Shown in pieces: positions 44,923 to 54,630 of a stretch of 64,000 nucleotides of DNA. The notes under the pieces were generated by a model that saw only the letters and a list, made by a program, of their open reading frames with translations, did no database searches and had not been told where the DNA came from. Made by a program: the position numbers and the translations under genes. Numbering within the stretch: the stretch's first letter is position 1; every line of letters begins with the position of its first letter. Source of the stretch: an uncultured Bacillota bacterium (GTDB taxonomy: Bacteria > Bacillota > Dehalobacteriia > UBA7702); assembly GCA_934702375.1 (NCBI GenBank), contig CAKUYE010000005.1, forward strand, positions 1 through 64,000, written 5' to 3'.

Positions 44923-45417
44923 ATGAAAGATTTGAAAATTGAGATATTAAATATTTTGACCGAAGATAGCACCACCGATAGAGATACCATTGCCGCAATG
45001 GTTGGCAGCGACCGGGAAACTGTAGACCGTTTAATTAAGGAAATGGAAGATGACCATGTGATTTTAAAATACACCACCGTTGTAGATTGGGAAAAAACCA
45101 ATATGGAATCTACAGTGTATGCCCGTATTGACGTACAGGTTCAGCCCCAGCGTGATGTGGGATTCGATGATATCGCAAAACGCATTTGCCGTTTTCCCGA
45201 AGTGAAAGCGATGATGTTGGTATCCGGTAAATTTGACTTTGCGGTTATGGTGGAAGCGCCGACGATGATGGGGGTTTCCAATTTTGTTTCCGGAAAGCTC
45301 TCTACCATTGACGGTGTAAAAAGCACCTGGACGAATTTCGTACTGAAAAAATACAAGGAAAATGAGGTCGTTTACGGCGAAACCGAATCGGACCATCGTG
45401 AGGTGGTGACGTTATGA
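44923..45417 (+). CDS. Lrp/AsnC-family regulator
   Basis: A 164-residue regulator with an N-terminal winged helix (DRDTIAAMVGSDRETVDRLIKEMEDD) and a C-terminal RAM ligand-binding domain (FPEVKAMMLVSGKFDFAVMVEA). The ATG at 44923 has GAAAGG upstream and lies 8 bp after metF. It overlaps the aminotransferase gene by 4 bases, so it may sense an amino acid and tune that gene or the operon. Confidence 0.87.
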   Translation: MKDLKIEILNILTEDSTTDRDTIAAMVGSDRETVDRLIKEMEDDHVILKYTTVVDWEKTNMESTVYARIDVQVQPQRDVGFDDIAKRICRFPEVKAMMLVSGKFDFAVMVEAPTMMGVSNFVSGKLSTIDGVKSTWTNFVLKKYKENEVVYGETESDHREVVTL

Positions 45418-46586
45418 TCTTTGAACCCGGAAAATATATCAATGACAATATCAAATCGGTAAAGCCTTCGGGAATCCGAAAATTTTTCGATTTGTGCGCC
45501 GGCTCAAAGGATGTTATTTCTCTGGGGGTAGGGGAGCCGGATTTCGTTTCTCCCTGGACGATTCGGGAAGCCTGTGTTTATTCCCTGGAGCAGGGTTATA
45601 CTATGTATACCTCCAATTACGGTTTGCCGGAACTTCGCTATGAGATCGTAAAATATCTTTATGAGCGCTTTGGTCTGACCTATGATGAAAAAACCGATGT
45701 GATTGTGACAGTTGGCGCCAGTGAAGCTATTGATATGGCTTTGCGTACCTTGCTTTCTCCCGGAGATGAGGTACTGATCCCCGAGCCTTGTTATGTCTCT
45801 TATCAGTCTTGCACTTTGATGTCTCATGGGGTGCCGGTGGCAATTCCTACCACAGAGGAAAATGGTTTTCGTTTGACACCTCAGGATATTGAGGCAAGAA
45901 TTACACCGAAAAGTAAGGTTTTGATTTTGAGCTTTCCCAATAATCCTACCGGTGCGGTTATGAGCCGGGAAGAAATGACCGCTCTGGCTCAGGTGGCGAT
46001 TGACCACGATTTGATTGTGATCAGTGACGAAATCTATTGTGAATTATCCTATGAGCAGGAGCCTGTTTCTATGGCTTCCATTCCCGGGATGAAGGATCGC
46101 ACCATCCTTGTAAGCGGTATGTCAAAGGCTTTTGCCATGACCGGCTGGCGTGTGGGGTATATTGCCTGTCATAAAGATTTTATTGAAGAAATGGTAAAGA
46201 TCCACCAATATACGATTCTTTGCGCGCCGATTATGGGACAAAAAGCTGCCATTGAAGCTTTTCGCAATGGGATCAAGGAAATTGATAAGATGCGCAACGA
46301 ATATGACCGGCGGCGTCGTTATATTGTAAAGCGTACTGAGGAAATGGGGATGGATATGGTGACTCCCCAGGGCGCCTTTTATGCTTTTCCATCGGTGAAA
46401 AAATACGGTATGAGCAGTGATGATTTTGCCACGGGATTGCTGAGGGAAAAACACGTTGCCGTAGTGCCCGGAACTGCCTTTGGCGATTGCGGGGAGGGCT
46501 TTATTCGTTGCTCCTATGCAACCTCGATGCCGCATATTATTGAAGCTTTCCATCGAATTGAGGATTATATTAGTCATTTAAAGTGA
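45414..46586 (+). CDS. PLP-dependent class I/II aminotransferase (PatA/AspC-like)
   Basis: A 390-residue fold-type I aminotransferase. The PLP lysine is Lys238 in SGMSKAFAMTGWRVGY; SFPNNPTGAV, ISDEIYCELSYE and the C-terminal FIRCSYATS (Arg for the substrate carboxylate) are all present. Likely substrates are aromatic amino acids, aspartate or N-acetyl-LL-diaminopimelate; sequence alone does not decide. It is coupled to the Lrp regulator upstream and 4 bp from trkA. Confidence 0.88.
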   Translation: MIFEPGKYINDNIKSVKPSGIRKFFDLCAGSKDVISLGVGEPDFVSPWTIREACVYSLEQGYTMYTSNYGLPELRYEIVKYLYERFGLTYDEKTDVIVTVGASEAIDMALRTLLSPGDEVLIPEPCYVSYQSCTLMSHGVPVAIPTTEENGFRLTPQDIEARITPKSKVLILSFPNNPTGAVMSREEMTALAQVAIDHDLIVISDEIYCELSYEQEPVSMASIPGMKDRTILVSGMSKAFAMTGWRVGYIACHKDFIEEMVKIHQYTILCAPIMGQKAAIEAFRNGIKEIDKMRNEYDRRRRYIVKRTEEMGMDMVTPQGAFYAFPSVKKYGMSSDDFATGLLREKHVAVVPGTAFGDCGEGFIRCSYATSMPHIIEAFHRIEDYISHLK

Positions 46587-46590
46587 TAAA

Positions 46591-47940
46591 ATGAAAATTA
46601 TTATCGTCGGCGCCGGCAAGGTTGGCTTTGTCCTGGCGCATATGCTATCAAATGAAGATCATGATGTTACCGTAGTGGATCGGGATGAATCCCGAATTGA
46701 CACCGTGGAAGAGCGATTGGATGTGAATACGGTATTGGGCAGCTGCGCTTCTACGGCGGTTTTGATGAAGGCCGGTGTGCGTGACGCCGATATGCTTTTG
46801 GCTGTAACGGAACGGGACGAGCTGAATATTGTATCCTGCTTTATTGCGAAATCTTATGGCGTTCATTCTGCCATTGCGCGGGTTCGCAGCCCGGAATTTG
46901 CCGATTTGGATTCGGAAACTGTAAAAAAAGCTTTGGGGATTGATTTGATGATCAATCCTGAGAGAATCGCTGCGGCTCAGGTCTGCAAGATGCTCAATTA
47001 TCCCGATGCCACCAATGTGGATTTTTATAACGACGGCCGTGTTTTGCTAATGGAATTTAAAATTCAGGAAGCCACGGCGGTGGCCGGAAAAATGCTGAAA
47101 GAGATTAAGACGGATTTTCATTATCTCATCGTTGGCATTATCCGCAAAGGGAAAATGATCATCCCCAATGGGAATGAAACCATAAGAGTGGGTGACCGTC
47201 TTTTCCTTTTTACCCCGGTAGAATATATTCCCGAGGTGGAAGAGGACTTTGGACAAGATCGGGAAAAGGTGAAAAATGTAATCATTGCCGGCGGCGATAC
47301 CATTAGCTATTATCTCGCTTCAGAGCTGGAAAAACAACATATCAATATCAAGATCTTTGAAGAAGATTTTGAAAAATGCAAGGTTCTGGCAGAAGCACTG
47401 GATCGCTCCCTGATCATTCATGGAAATGCCAGTGACATTCAGCTGTTAAAAGATGAAAATATCGAAGAAACCGATGCCTTTATTGCCGTTACCGATGAAG
47501 ATAACTTTAATATTCTCAGTGCGGTGATTGCAAAGGAATTGGGGGCTTCCCGCACCGTGGTGCAGCTAAAAATGTCGGACTATATGCCCGTTGCCGATAG
47601 CATCGGGATTGACCAGAGTTTTAGTCCCCGGATTTTGGCTGCCGGCAGTATTCTGCGGTTTTTCCACAGCAGTAATGTGCTTTCTCTTACGTTGATTCGC
47701 GACACCAATGCCAATGTCATGGAAATTATGGCGCCCCAACGTTCCGAGGTTTTGGGTAAATCATTGATGGCTTTGGATTTCCCGAAAAATGCGATTCTCG
47801 GTTCCATTGTGCGTGGAAAAGAAGTAATTATTCCCCGTGGGAACGATGTGATCTTTGCCGGAGATAAATTGCTGGTCATTACGTTGCCCAGCAGTACCAA
47901 AGCCGTAGAAAAATTCTTTGAAGAGAACCATAAGCTATGA
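46591..47940 (+). CDS. trkA: Trk potassium uptake regulator TrkA
   Basis: A 449-residue cytoplasmic protein with two RCK units in tandem. Each has a Rossmann NAD-binding domain (IIVGAGKVGFVLAHMLSNEDH; NVIIAGGDTISYYLASELE) and a TrkA-C domain. It gates the TrkH channel in response to nucleotides. It overlaps trkH by 4 bases. Confidence 0.93.
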   Translation: MKIIIVGAGKVGFVLAHMLSNEDHDVTVVDRDESRIDTVEERLDVNTVLGSCASTAVLMKAGVRDADMLLAVTERDELNIVSCFIAKSYGVHSAIARVRSPEFADLDSETVKKALGIDLMINPERIAAAQVCKMLNYPDATNVDFYNDGRVLLMEFKIQEATAVAGKMLKEIKTDFHYLIVGIIRKGKMIIPNGNETIRVGDRLFLFTPVEYIPEVEEDFGQDREKVKNVIIAGGDTISYYLASELEKQHINIKIFEEDFEKCKVLAEALDRSLIIHGNASDIQLLKDENIEETDAFIAVTDEDNFNILSAVIAKELGASRTVVQLKMSDYMPVADSIGIDQSFSPRILAAGSILRFFHSSNVLSLTLIRDTNANVMEIMAPQRSEVLGKSLMALDFPKNAILGSIVRGKEVIIPRGNDVIFAGDKLLVITLPSSTKAVEKFFEENHKL

Positions 47941-49385
47941 TACGTTTTAAATGTGTTTTTAATGCTTTAGGTAAAATTCTATTGATCGTTGCGGTGATGA
48001 TGGTGATCCCCTTAGGGTGGTCGCTGATTCACCGTGACGGTGAGCTTTTCAGCCTTTTGCTGACGATGTTGATTTATGCATTGTTGGGATTGGCTTTTGT
48101 GGTTTCCACCGGTGAGCGTGGTGCCATTCGGGCGAAAGAGGGCTTTTTGATTGTAACGCTCAGCTGGGTTCTGGTGTCGTTGATCGGTGCATTGCCCTAT
48201 TATTTTGGACATATTTTGCCCGATTATATTTCCGCTTTTTTTGAAACGATGTCTGGTTTTACCACCACCGGCGGCACTGCCATTGCCGATGTGGAGGAAG
48301 TTCCGGCTTCGATTCTTGTTTGGCGTGCCATGACCCAATGGCTCGGTGGTTTAGGGGTTGTTGTTCTCTTTGTTGCCGTGCTTTCTCAGGTAGATACCGG
48401 TGGTCTGACGATGCTTCGGGCAGAGCTTTCCGGTCCTTTCAATGAGAAAATCTCTTCAAAGGTACAGGATTCCGCCATCATCCTCTGGTTGATTTATACG
48501 ATTTTAACGGCGATTTTGATTGTCCTTTTACTTATGGGCGGCATGAATTCTACCGATGCGGTTTGTCACAGCTTTAGTGCCATTTCTACCGGTGGTTTTT
48601 CCACCTTAAATGACAGCATCGGCGGTTTTCATAGTGCTTATATTGAATGGGTCATTACTGTTTTTATGTTTATCGGCGGTGTGAGCTTTCCCTTAATTTA
48701 TAAAGCTTTTGCAACTCGCTCTCTTAAGACTTTTTTTCATAATGAAGAATTTCGCTGTTATTTGATCTTTACGGTTATTGTGGCGATGATTGTTGCCGTT
48801 GATCGTATGCTTCACAGTGATCTCACTTTAAGCGGCGGTTTGCGGCAGTCCTTTTTCCAAACGATTTCACAGATCACTACCTGCGGCTTTACAACTTCGG
48901 ATTATAATGGTTGGTCGGCAACTTCTTATATGGTCATGGTCTGTTTGATGATGATCGGTGCATCCTATTCTTCGACCTCCGGTTCATTGAAGATCGGTAC
49001 GTATCTTTTGGCTTATAAAAGCTTAAAGTCTCAGTTCTTTCGGATGCTTCATCCCCGTGCTCTCACTGAAATTCGTATCAACGGTAAGGCTGTCCACGAT
49101 AAGACGGTGATGAAGGTTTTGCAATTTATTGCTTTATTTTTTGTGATCACCTTTTTAGGTGCGTTTTTGTTGTCTTTGACGGGGCTGCCTTTTCTTGAAG
49201 CCTTTGGCGGTTCTATGGCTACGATATCAAACAACGGCTGTGCCATCGGTGCTCTTGGTCCTACCGGAAATTATGCTCTCGTTACCGATTTTGGAAAGAT
49301 CATTTTGAGTGTATTGATGCTCCTGGGGCGTTTGGAAATTTATACGGTTCTTATCATTTTTGTTCCCGCGTTTTGGAAAAAATGA
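47937..49385 (+). CDS. trkH: Trk potassium channel TrkH
   Basis: A 482-residue membrane protein of the TrkH/KtrB superfamily with four pore repeats. Pore-loop phrases TMSGFTTTGGTAI, FSAISTGGFSTLN, QITTCGFTTSDY and TISNNGCAIGALGP carry the conserved glycines of the selectivity filters. With TrkA it imports K+. dnaD follows after 8 bp. Confidence 0.93.
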   Translation: MIRFKCVFNALGKILLIVAVMMVIPLGWSLIHRDGELFSLLLTMLIYALLGLAFVVSTGERGAIRAKEGFLIVTLSWVLVSLIGALPYYFGHILPDYISAFFETMSGFTTTGGTAIADVEEVPASILVWRAMTQWLGGLGVVVLFVAVLSQVDTGGLTMLRAELSGPFNEKISSKVQDSAIILWLIYTILTAILIVLLLMGGMNSTDAVCHSFSAISTGGFSTLNDSIGGFHSAYIEWVITVFMFIGGVSFPLIYKAFATRSLKTFFHNEEFRCYLIFTVIVAMIVAVDRMLHSDLTLSGGLRQSFFQTISQITTCGFTTSDYNGWSATSYMVMVCLMMIGASYSSTSGSLKIGTYLLAYKSLKSQFFRMLHPRALTEIRINGKAVHDKTVMKVLQFIALFFVITFLGAFLLSLTGLPFLEAFGGSMATISNNGCAIGALGPTGNYALVTDFGKIILSVLMLLGRLEIYTVLIIFVPAFWKK

Positions 49386-49393
49386 GGTAAAAT

Positions 49394-50134
49394 ATGACTC
49401 CTGAAAATAAAAAGTATTTTATGAATATACTGACTGACACAGTGGCAGTACCCAATACTCTGCTGGATCATTACAGAGAGCTTGGGCTGACGGAAGAGGA
49501 GACTTTGTTCCTCATCGTTTTGCTGCGGCTTAATCGCAAAAAAAATCAAATGACATTTAAAAGTGTTGCCAGAGACAGTGTTTACAGCGAATCGGAAGTG
49601 ACGTCTCTGGTACCGGTGTTGATCGATAAAGGTTTTTTAAGCTTTAATGACGGAGGAGCGATTCTCTTTGACGGCTTGGTGGAAAAGCTTTTGGAAGTGC
49701 AAAGCTGGCAGGCGGTAAAACAGGAGCAGAAGATCTATAAAGAAAAAAAAGCTTTGAAAGAGGATAAAACCTTTGCGGCTCTCTACCAATGCTTTGAACA
49801 GGAGATGGGGCGTCCATTGTCTCCTATTGAAGGGGAACAGATTACCTACTGGTACAAAAATTTGCAGCTTCCGGCGGAATTGATCAAAGAGGGATTGACT
49901 CGTGCTGTTTTGCTGGGAAAATATAATTTTCGTTATGTTGATGCAATCCTTTCTTCTTGGCAAAAGCAGGGGATTCACAGCCTTGCGGAGTTAAAGCATA
50001 AAGAAGAAGAGAACCGTTCCTATGAAGAAAAGCAGAACAGGAACAAAGAAAAACCGGTTTATCCTCATCGGGAATTCCGTCGTGGGCAGAATAAAGAAGA
50101 TATTTTCTCGGATGATATTTATGAGGTATTTTAA
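49394..50134 (+). CDS. dnaD: DnaD-domain replication protein
   Basis: A 246-residue protein with an N-terminal winged-helix part (LTEEETLFLIVLLRLNRKKNQ, SESEVTSLVPVLIDKGFL) and a DnaD C-terminal helical domain (FEQEMGRPLSPIEGEQITYW, AVLLGKYNFRYVDAILSSWQ). DnaD-type proteins help load the replicative helicase. The C-terminus is a charged tail. It shares TAATG with the helicase-loader gene. Confidence 0.88.
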   Translation: MTPENKKYFMNILTDTVAVPNTLLDHYRELGLTEEETLFLIVLLRLNRKKNQMTFKSVARDSVYSESEVTSLVPVLIDKGFLSFNDGGAILFDGLVEKLLEVQSWQAVKQEQKIYKEKKALKEDKTFAALYQCFEQEMGRPLSPIEGEQITYWYKNLQLPAELIKEGLTRAVLLGKYNFRYVDAILSSWQKQGIHSLAELKHKEEENRSYEEKQNRNKEKPVYPHREFRRGQNKEDIFSDDIYEVF

Positions 50135-50925
50135 TGAAACGATTTTCGGAGATCCCTCAGGGACAAGATCTTAGAGTAAAAAAAGAAGAGAATAAACAGT
50201 ATCGCTGTCCGATTTGCCAAGATCACGGATTTTATTTCAAAGGTGATATTGCCTATCCCTGCCGTTGTTCCAAAGAGAAGATGAAGAATATCAAGAGGGA
50301 AAAGGCTGGTATTACGCCGCATTTGGCGCGGCAGACCTTCGACCGCTTTGATCTTTCCTATTATCCCGATGATGCTCGCGGCACGACACGCAGAACCTAT
50401 TATGAAAATGCAAAGGCAATTTTGGCAGCTTCCAAACAATTTGTCGCGGATTATTGCCGTGGAGAGAATAATGGCGGCTTGCTCTTTGAAGGCTCCGTTG
50501 CCAGCGGAAAGACTTTTTTAGCCGCCAGCTGTGCAAATGCTTTGTTGGACCGGGGGGTCGATGTAAAATTCATTATTGTCCCGGATTTTCTGGATCAGCT
50601 TCGGGAGACCTTTCATGAAGGCTCTGATTATTCCGAGAGCCAGCTCATGGACGACGTAAAAAAAGCCGATGTGTTGTTTTTAGATGATCTTGGCGCTCAT
50701 AATTACACGGAATGGTCCATCAAAACGATTTTTGCCATTATCAATTATCGGGTAAACTATGAAAAACCGATGGTTGTGACGACGAATTTGGATAAAGAAG
50801 AAATCGAAAAATTACTTGGCTCCCGCATTTATTCCAGGCTTTTGGAGGCCTGTAAGTTTTTCCGTTTAGAATGTTCCTCGGATATGCGCTGGAAAATGCG
50901 GATGCATGATAAAGGAAAGGGATGA
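50134..50925 (+). CDS. dnaC: DnaI/DnaC-type helicase loader ATPase
   Basis: A 263-residue AAA+ protein. Cys residues in CPICQDHGFYFKGDIAYPCRC form an N-terminal zinc-binding segment as in DnaI. Walker A is GSVASGKTFLA and Walker B VLFLDDLGAH, followed by a sensor I region VVTTNLD. With the preceding DnaD-domain protein it likely loads the DnaB-family helicase. Overlaps both the upstream and possibly the downstream frame. Confidence 0.88.
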   Translation: MKRFSEIPQGQDLRVKKEENKQYRCPICQDHGFYFKGDIAYPCRCSKEKMKNIKREKAGITPHLARQTFDRFDLSYYPDDARGTTRRTYYENAKAILAASKQFVADYCRGENNGGLLFEGSVASGKTFLAASCANALLDRGVDVKFIIVPDFLDQLRETFHEGSDYSESQLMDDVKKADVLFLDDLGAHNYTEWSIKTIFAIINYRVNYEKPMVVTTNLDKEEIEKLLGSRIYSRLLEACKFFRLECSSDMRWKMRMHDKGKG

Positions 50926-50929
50926 TCTT

Positions 50930-51730
50930 TTGGAATTAAATCTCTCTTTTTTGCAAATGGATGTCGCCTTAGGCGATAGAGAAGCCAATGAAAAGAAAAT
51001 ATCAGAGCTTGTAAAAGCGTTACCGGAACACTGTGATTTTTTGGTTTTGCCGGAATTGTGGAATATCGGTTACGATGGAGATCACATTGAGGAAAAGGCC
51101 GAAACGATGAAAGGTCCATCCATCGCATTTTTACGGCAATTGGCACGGGAACACCGTGTGAATATCATCGGTGGTTCCATTGCGGAAAAGCATGAAAACG
51201 GTATTTTTAATACGCTGCCGGTGATTGATCGGGAAGGCGATTGTATTTATAAATATCGAAAGGTGCATCTTTTTCCGTTGGAAATCAATGAACCGGATCT
51301 TTTTCAGGCCGGCGATGACTGGGGTATCTGTACCCATGAACAGCTGACCTTTGGTACAATGATTTGCTATGATCTTCGTTTTCCTGCTTTTTGCCGCAAT
51401 TTGGCATTGCGAGGGGCTTCGGTGGTTTTTGTTCCTGCCCAGTGGCCGGCTGCACGGTTGAATCATTTCCGTTTGCTGTTGCAGGCTCGTGCCGTGGAAA
51501 ATCAAATCTACGTGATCGGTGTAAACCGTACCGGCGGCAAGAAAATACGTTACCAGGGCGGTTCTCTTGTGGTTGCTCCGGACGGTTCCATCGTGCTGGA
51601 TGCCGATGAAAAAGAGGGCTTGTATCATTGTACCATACACCCGGAGCAGAGCCGCTCCATACGGGAGATGATCCCTGTTTTTCGGGATCGTCGTAATATA
51701 TTGGATGAAATTGACGATAATCTGTTTTAA
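50930..51730 (+). CDS. Nitrilase-family carbon-nitrogen hydrolase
   Basis: A 266-residue hydrolase. The Glu-Lys-Cys triad is visible: Glu42 (LVLPELWN), Lys111 (KYRKVHLFP) and Cys146 (MICYDLRFP). Members cleave amides or nitriles; the length and motifs are closest to omega-amidases, which deaminate 2-oxoglutaramate. The TTG at 50930 is chosen because GGAAAGGG is 8 bases upstream; an in-frame ATG at 50906 lies inside dnaC. Confidence 0.88.
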   Translation: MELNLSFLQMDVALGDREANEKKISELVKALPEHCDFLVLPELWNIGYDGDHIEEKAETMKGPSIAFLRQLAREHRVNIIGGSIAEKHENGIFNTLPVIDREGDCIYKYRKVHLFPLEINEPDLFQAGDDWGICTHEQLTFGTMICYDLRFPAFCRNLALRGASVVFVPAQWPAARLNHFRLLLQARAVENQIYVIGVNRTGGKKIRYQGGSLVVAPDGSIVLDADEKEGLYHCTIHPEQSRSIREMIPVFRDRRNILDEIDDNLF

Positions 51731-51763
51731 ATATTGAGAATTAAGGATCCATAGGAGGTTATC

Positions 51764-52078
51764 ATGGAAAAAGAAAAAATTGACCGTATTAATGAGCTGG
51801 CACGAAAGGCGAAGGCTGAAGGCCTTACTGCCGAAGAAACGGTAGAACGTGCCAAGCTTCGTCATGAATATATTGAAGCTTTTCGTGCCGGCACTCGGGC
51901 GACGCTGGAAAGCATTCGCATTAAAGAAGAAGACGGCTCTTTGACACGATTAAAAAAGAAAGATCCTTCCGAAGTCTGCCATCATCAGGAACACCACCAC
52001 CATCACCATGATGGTCATTGCTGCTGCGGTCATGCTCATCACCATGATCATGAGCACAAAGATATTCCGGAACAGTAA
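51764..52078 (+). CDS. DUF896 (YnzC-like) protein with His/Cys-rich tail
   Basis: A 104-residue protein. Residues 1-70 are the DUF896/YnzC domain (RINELARKAKAEGLTAEET, AKLRHEYIEAFRA), a two-helix hairpin of unknown role. The last ~36 residues contain about 15 His and 4 Cys (SEVCHHQE, CCCGHAHHHDH), a likely metal-binding tail not part of the usual family, which ends near residue 75. GGAGG is 6 bases from the ATG. It is transcribed alone between the nitrilase gene and the nrdD promoter. Confidence 0.87.
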   Translation: MEKEKIDRINELARKAKAEGLTAEETVERAKLRHEYIEAFRAGTRATLESIRIKEEDGSLTRLKKKDPSEVCHHQEHHHHHHDGHCCCGHAHHHDHEHKDIPEQ

Positions 52079-52181
52079 GGATTGAAATATTTTACGATCT
52101 GGTATTTAAATGAGAAAAAATTTTTTGTCCTTAAATTTTGTAAAGGTGCAGGTTGATGGAATCCGTGGATTTTGACTCGTC

Positions 52182-52209
52182 TTTACATTTTTTACGGAGA
52201 TGATATAAT
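52182..52209 (+). promoter_or_regulatory. Likely promoter of nrdDG
   Basis: TTTACA (52182-52187), 16-base spacer, TATAAT (52204-52209). The leader holds a CCCAGC/GCTGGG pairing (52249-52274 region). No clear NrdR box was seen. Confidence 0.65.
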
Positions 52210-52291
52210 ATTAGATAGAGAAAAATACAGAGCAATTTTGAGCAATTCCCCAGCCAAATTGGCATATGCTGGGAAAAGAGAAGGATGGAAT

Positions 52292-54628
52292 ATGATTAAA
52301 TCGATTATTAAACGCGATAAAAGAGAAGTACCTTTTAACGAAGATAAAATCGTACAGGCCATTGTAAAAGCCTTTATCGGTTCCGGCAGTACCAATAGGG
52401 AAAATACCGCAGCTCGTTTGACCAAAGAAGTCGTGGCGAATCTGGAAGCTGCGGGAAATTCCAAACCCAGTGTAGAAGAAATTCAAGATGTTGTAGAAGA
52501 TGTTTTGATGACTAACGGCTTTGTTCAAACGGCCAAAGCCTATATTCTTTATCGTGCGGAACGCAACCGCCGCCGTGAAATGGATACCAATTTGATGCGT
52601 ATCTATCAGGATATTACATTTAAAGCGGCAAAGGATTCGGATATTAAACGTGAAAATGCCAATATTGATGGCGATACGGCAATGGGTACCATGCTGAAAT
52701 ACGGCTCCGAAGGTGCAAAACAATTCTACGAAATGTTTGTGATTGATAAAGAGTTTGCCGAAGCCCATCGGGAAGGCGATATTCACATTCATGATATGGA
52801 CTTTTATACTTTGACAACAACTTGTTGTCAAATTGATTTGGAAAAATTGTTCCACGATGGTTTTTCCACCGGTCACGGCGTATTAAGGGAACCCAATGAT
52901 ATTGCCAGCTACTCTGCTTTAGCTTGCATTGCTATTCAGAGTAATCAAAATGACCAGCATGGTGGTCAAAGTATCGCAAATTTTGACTATAATATGGCGC
53001 CCGGTGTGAGAAAAACCTATGCCAAGCGGTTCCGGAACAATCTTTCCAACGCATTGTATCTTTTGTGTGATGATGCAGATAGTGAAACCCATGCCGCGGA
53101 AATGGTTCAGGAATGCGGTGTACCGATGATTGCCGATAAAGATCAGGATCAGGTTTATCTGGAGCATTTGCAGATGCGGGGTATTGATAAAGATACGGCA
53201 GAGCATATTATTGATTTTACCCGTAAAAAATCTTACGAGGAAGTGGATAAGCTTACCTATCAGGCTATGGAGGCTTTTGTGCATAATCTCAATACCATGC
53301 ATTCCAGAGCCGGTGCGCAAACGCCATTTTCCTCTATAAATTATGGTACCGATATTTCTGCGGAAGGTCGCATGGTTATGCGGAATCTGCTGCTAGCCAC
53401 CGAAGCCGGCCTTGGCCATGGAGAAACCGCAATTTTTCCCATCCAGATTTTCCGCATTAAGGAAGGGGTTAACTACAACTCCGAAGATCCGAATTACGAT
53501 CTTTTCAAACTGGCTTGCCGTGTCAGTGCAAAGCGTTTGTTCCCCAATTTTTCTTTTCAGGATGCTCCCTATAATTTGCAGTATTACAAAGAAGGTCATC
53601 CGGAAACGGAAATCGCCTATATGGGGTGTCGTACCAGAGTGATTGGGAATGTACACGATCCCTCCAAACAAATTTCAACGCAGCGGGGGAATTTATCCTT
53701 TACTTCCATCAATCTGCCTCGCATCGCGATCCGCTCCAAGGGCGATATGAATTTCTTTTTCGATGAGTTGGATCGTAAAATGGATCTGGCCGTGCGTCAG
53801 CTTAATGAACGTTTTGCCATTCAGTGTAAGAAACGTGTGCACAACTTCCCGTTTCTGATGGGACAGGGTGTTTGGTTGGATAGTGATAAGCTGGATTGGA
53901 ATGATGAAGTCGGCGAAGTGCTGAAGCACGGCACTTTATCCGTTGGCTTTATTGGTCTTGCGGAAACGCTGAAAGCCTTGATTGGCGTACACCATGGGGA
54001 AAGTGAAAAAGCCCAGAATCTCGGGTTAGAGATTATTGGCTATATGCGCAGTTATTTGGATCAAATGTCCCAGAAAACGGGATTAAATTATACTTTGCTG
54101 GCAACCCCTGCCGAGGGTCTTTCCGGTCGTTTTGTGCGTATGGATAAAAAACGCTTCGGTATTATCGAAGGTGTTACCGATCGCGACTACTACACCAACA
54201 GTTTCCATGTGCCGGTGTATTACAATATCAGTGCTTTTAAAAAGATTAAATTAGAAGCGCCTTATCATGCTTTGACCAATGCCGGGCATATTTCCTATGT
54301 GGAAATGGATGGTGATGTCTCCCAGAATCTGGAAGCCTTTGAAAAAATCGTTCGTTGCATGAAAGAGCAGGGGATTGGCTACGGTTCCATCAATCATCCT
54401 GTAGACCGTGACCCCATTTGCGGCTATAATGGCATTATCGGTGATACCTGCCCCAGCTGCGGCAGAAGTGAAGGTAATGTGGAATTTGAACGTATTCGCC
54501 GTATCACCGGCTATCTTGTGGGTACCCTGAACCGCTTTAACAATGCGAAAAGAGCGGAAGAAAAGGATCGTGTGATCCATGGCTTGGGTAATTGCTCCTG
54601 CACGGAACAGGTAAAGGGAGATGACTGA
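52292..54628 (+). CDS. nrdD: Anaerobic ribonucleoside-triphosphate reductase
   Basis: A 778-residue class III reductase, making dNTPs under anoxic conditions. An ATP-cone (~1-95, IIKRDKREVPFNEDKIVQAI) regulates activity. The core has AGAQTPFSSINYG and the C-terminal zinc site CGYNGIIGDTCPSCG, then RITGYLVGTLNRFN, where the Gly is the radical site. The ATG at 52292 has AGAAGGA upstream. nrdG follows after 2 bp. It implies a strictly or facultatively anaerobic life. Confidence 0.95.
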   Translation: MIKSIIKRDKREVPFNEDKIVQAIVKAFIGSGSTNRENTAARLTKEVVANLEAAGNSKPSVEEIQDVVEDVLMTNGFVQTAKAYILYRAERNRRREMDTNLMRIYQDITFKAAKDSDIKRENANIDGDTAMGTMLKYGSEGAKQFYEMFVIDKEFAEAHREGDIHIHDMDFYTLTTTCCQIDLEKLFHDGFSTGHGVLREPNDIASYSALACIAIQSNQNDQHGGQSIANFDYNMAPGVRKTYAKRFRNNLSNALYLLCDDADSETHAAEMVQECGVPMIADKDQDQVYLEHLQMRGIDKDTAEHIIDFTRKKSYEEVDKLTYQAMEAFVHNLNTMHSRAGAQTPFSSINYGTDISAEGRMVMRNLLLATEAGLGHGETAIFPIQIFRIKEGVNYNSEDPNYDLFKLACRVSAKRLFPNFSFQDAPYNLQYYKEGHPETEIAYMGCRTRVIGNVHDPSKQISTQRGNLSFTSINLPRIAIRSKGDMNFFFDELDRKMDLAVRQLNERFAIQCKKRVHNFPFLMGQGVWLDSDKLDWNDEVGEVLKHGTLSVGFIGLAETLKALIGVHHGESEKAQNLGLEIIGYMRSYLDQMSQKTGLNYTLLATPAEGLSGRFVRMDKKRFGIIEGVTDRDYYTNSFHVPVYYNISAFKKIKLEAPYHALTNAGHISYVEMDGDVSQNLEAFEKIVRCMKEQGIGYGSINHPVDRDPICGYNGIIGDTCPSCGRSEGNVEFERIRRITGYLVGTLNRFNNAKRAEEKDRVIHGLGNCSCTEQVKGDD

Positions 54629-54630
54629 GA

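Noticed and set aside
52249..52274. Riboswitch in the nrdD leader
   Set aside because: Only one CCCAGC/GCTGGG pairing was seen, and no conserved block of the cobalamin or other class.
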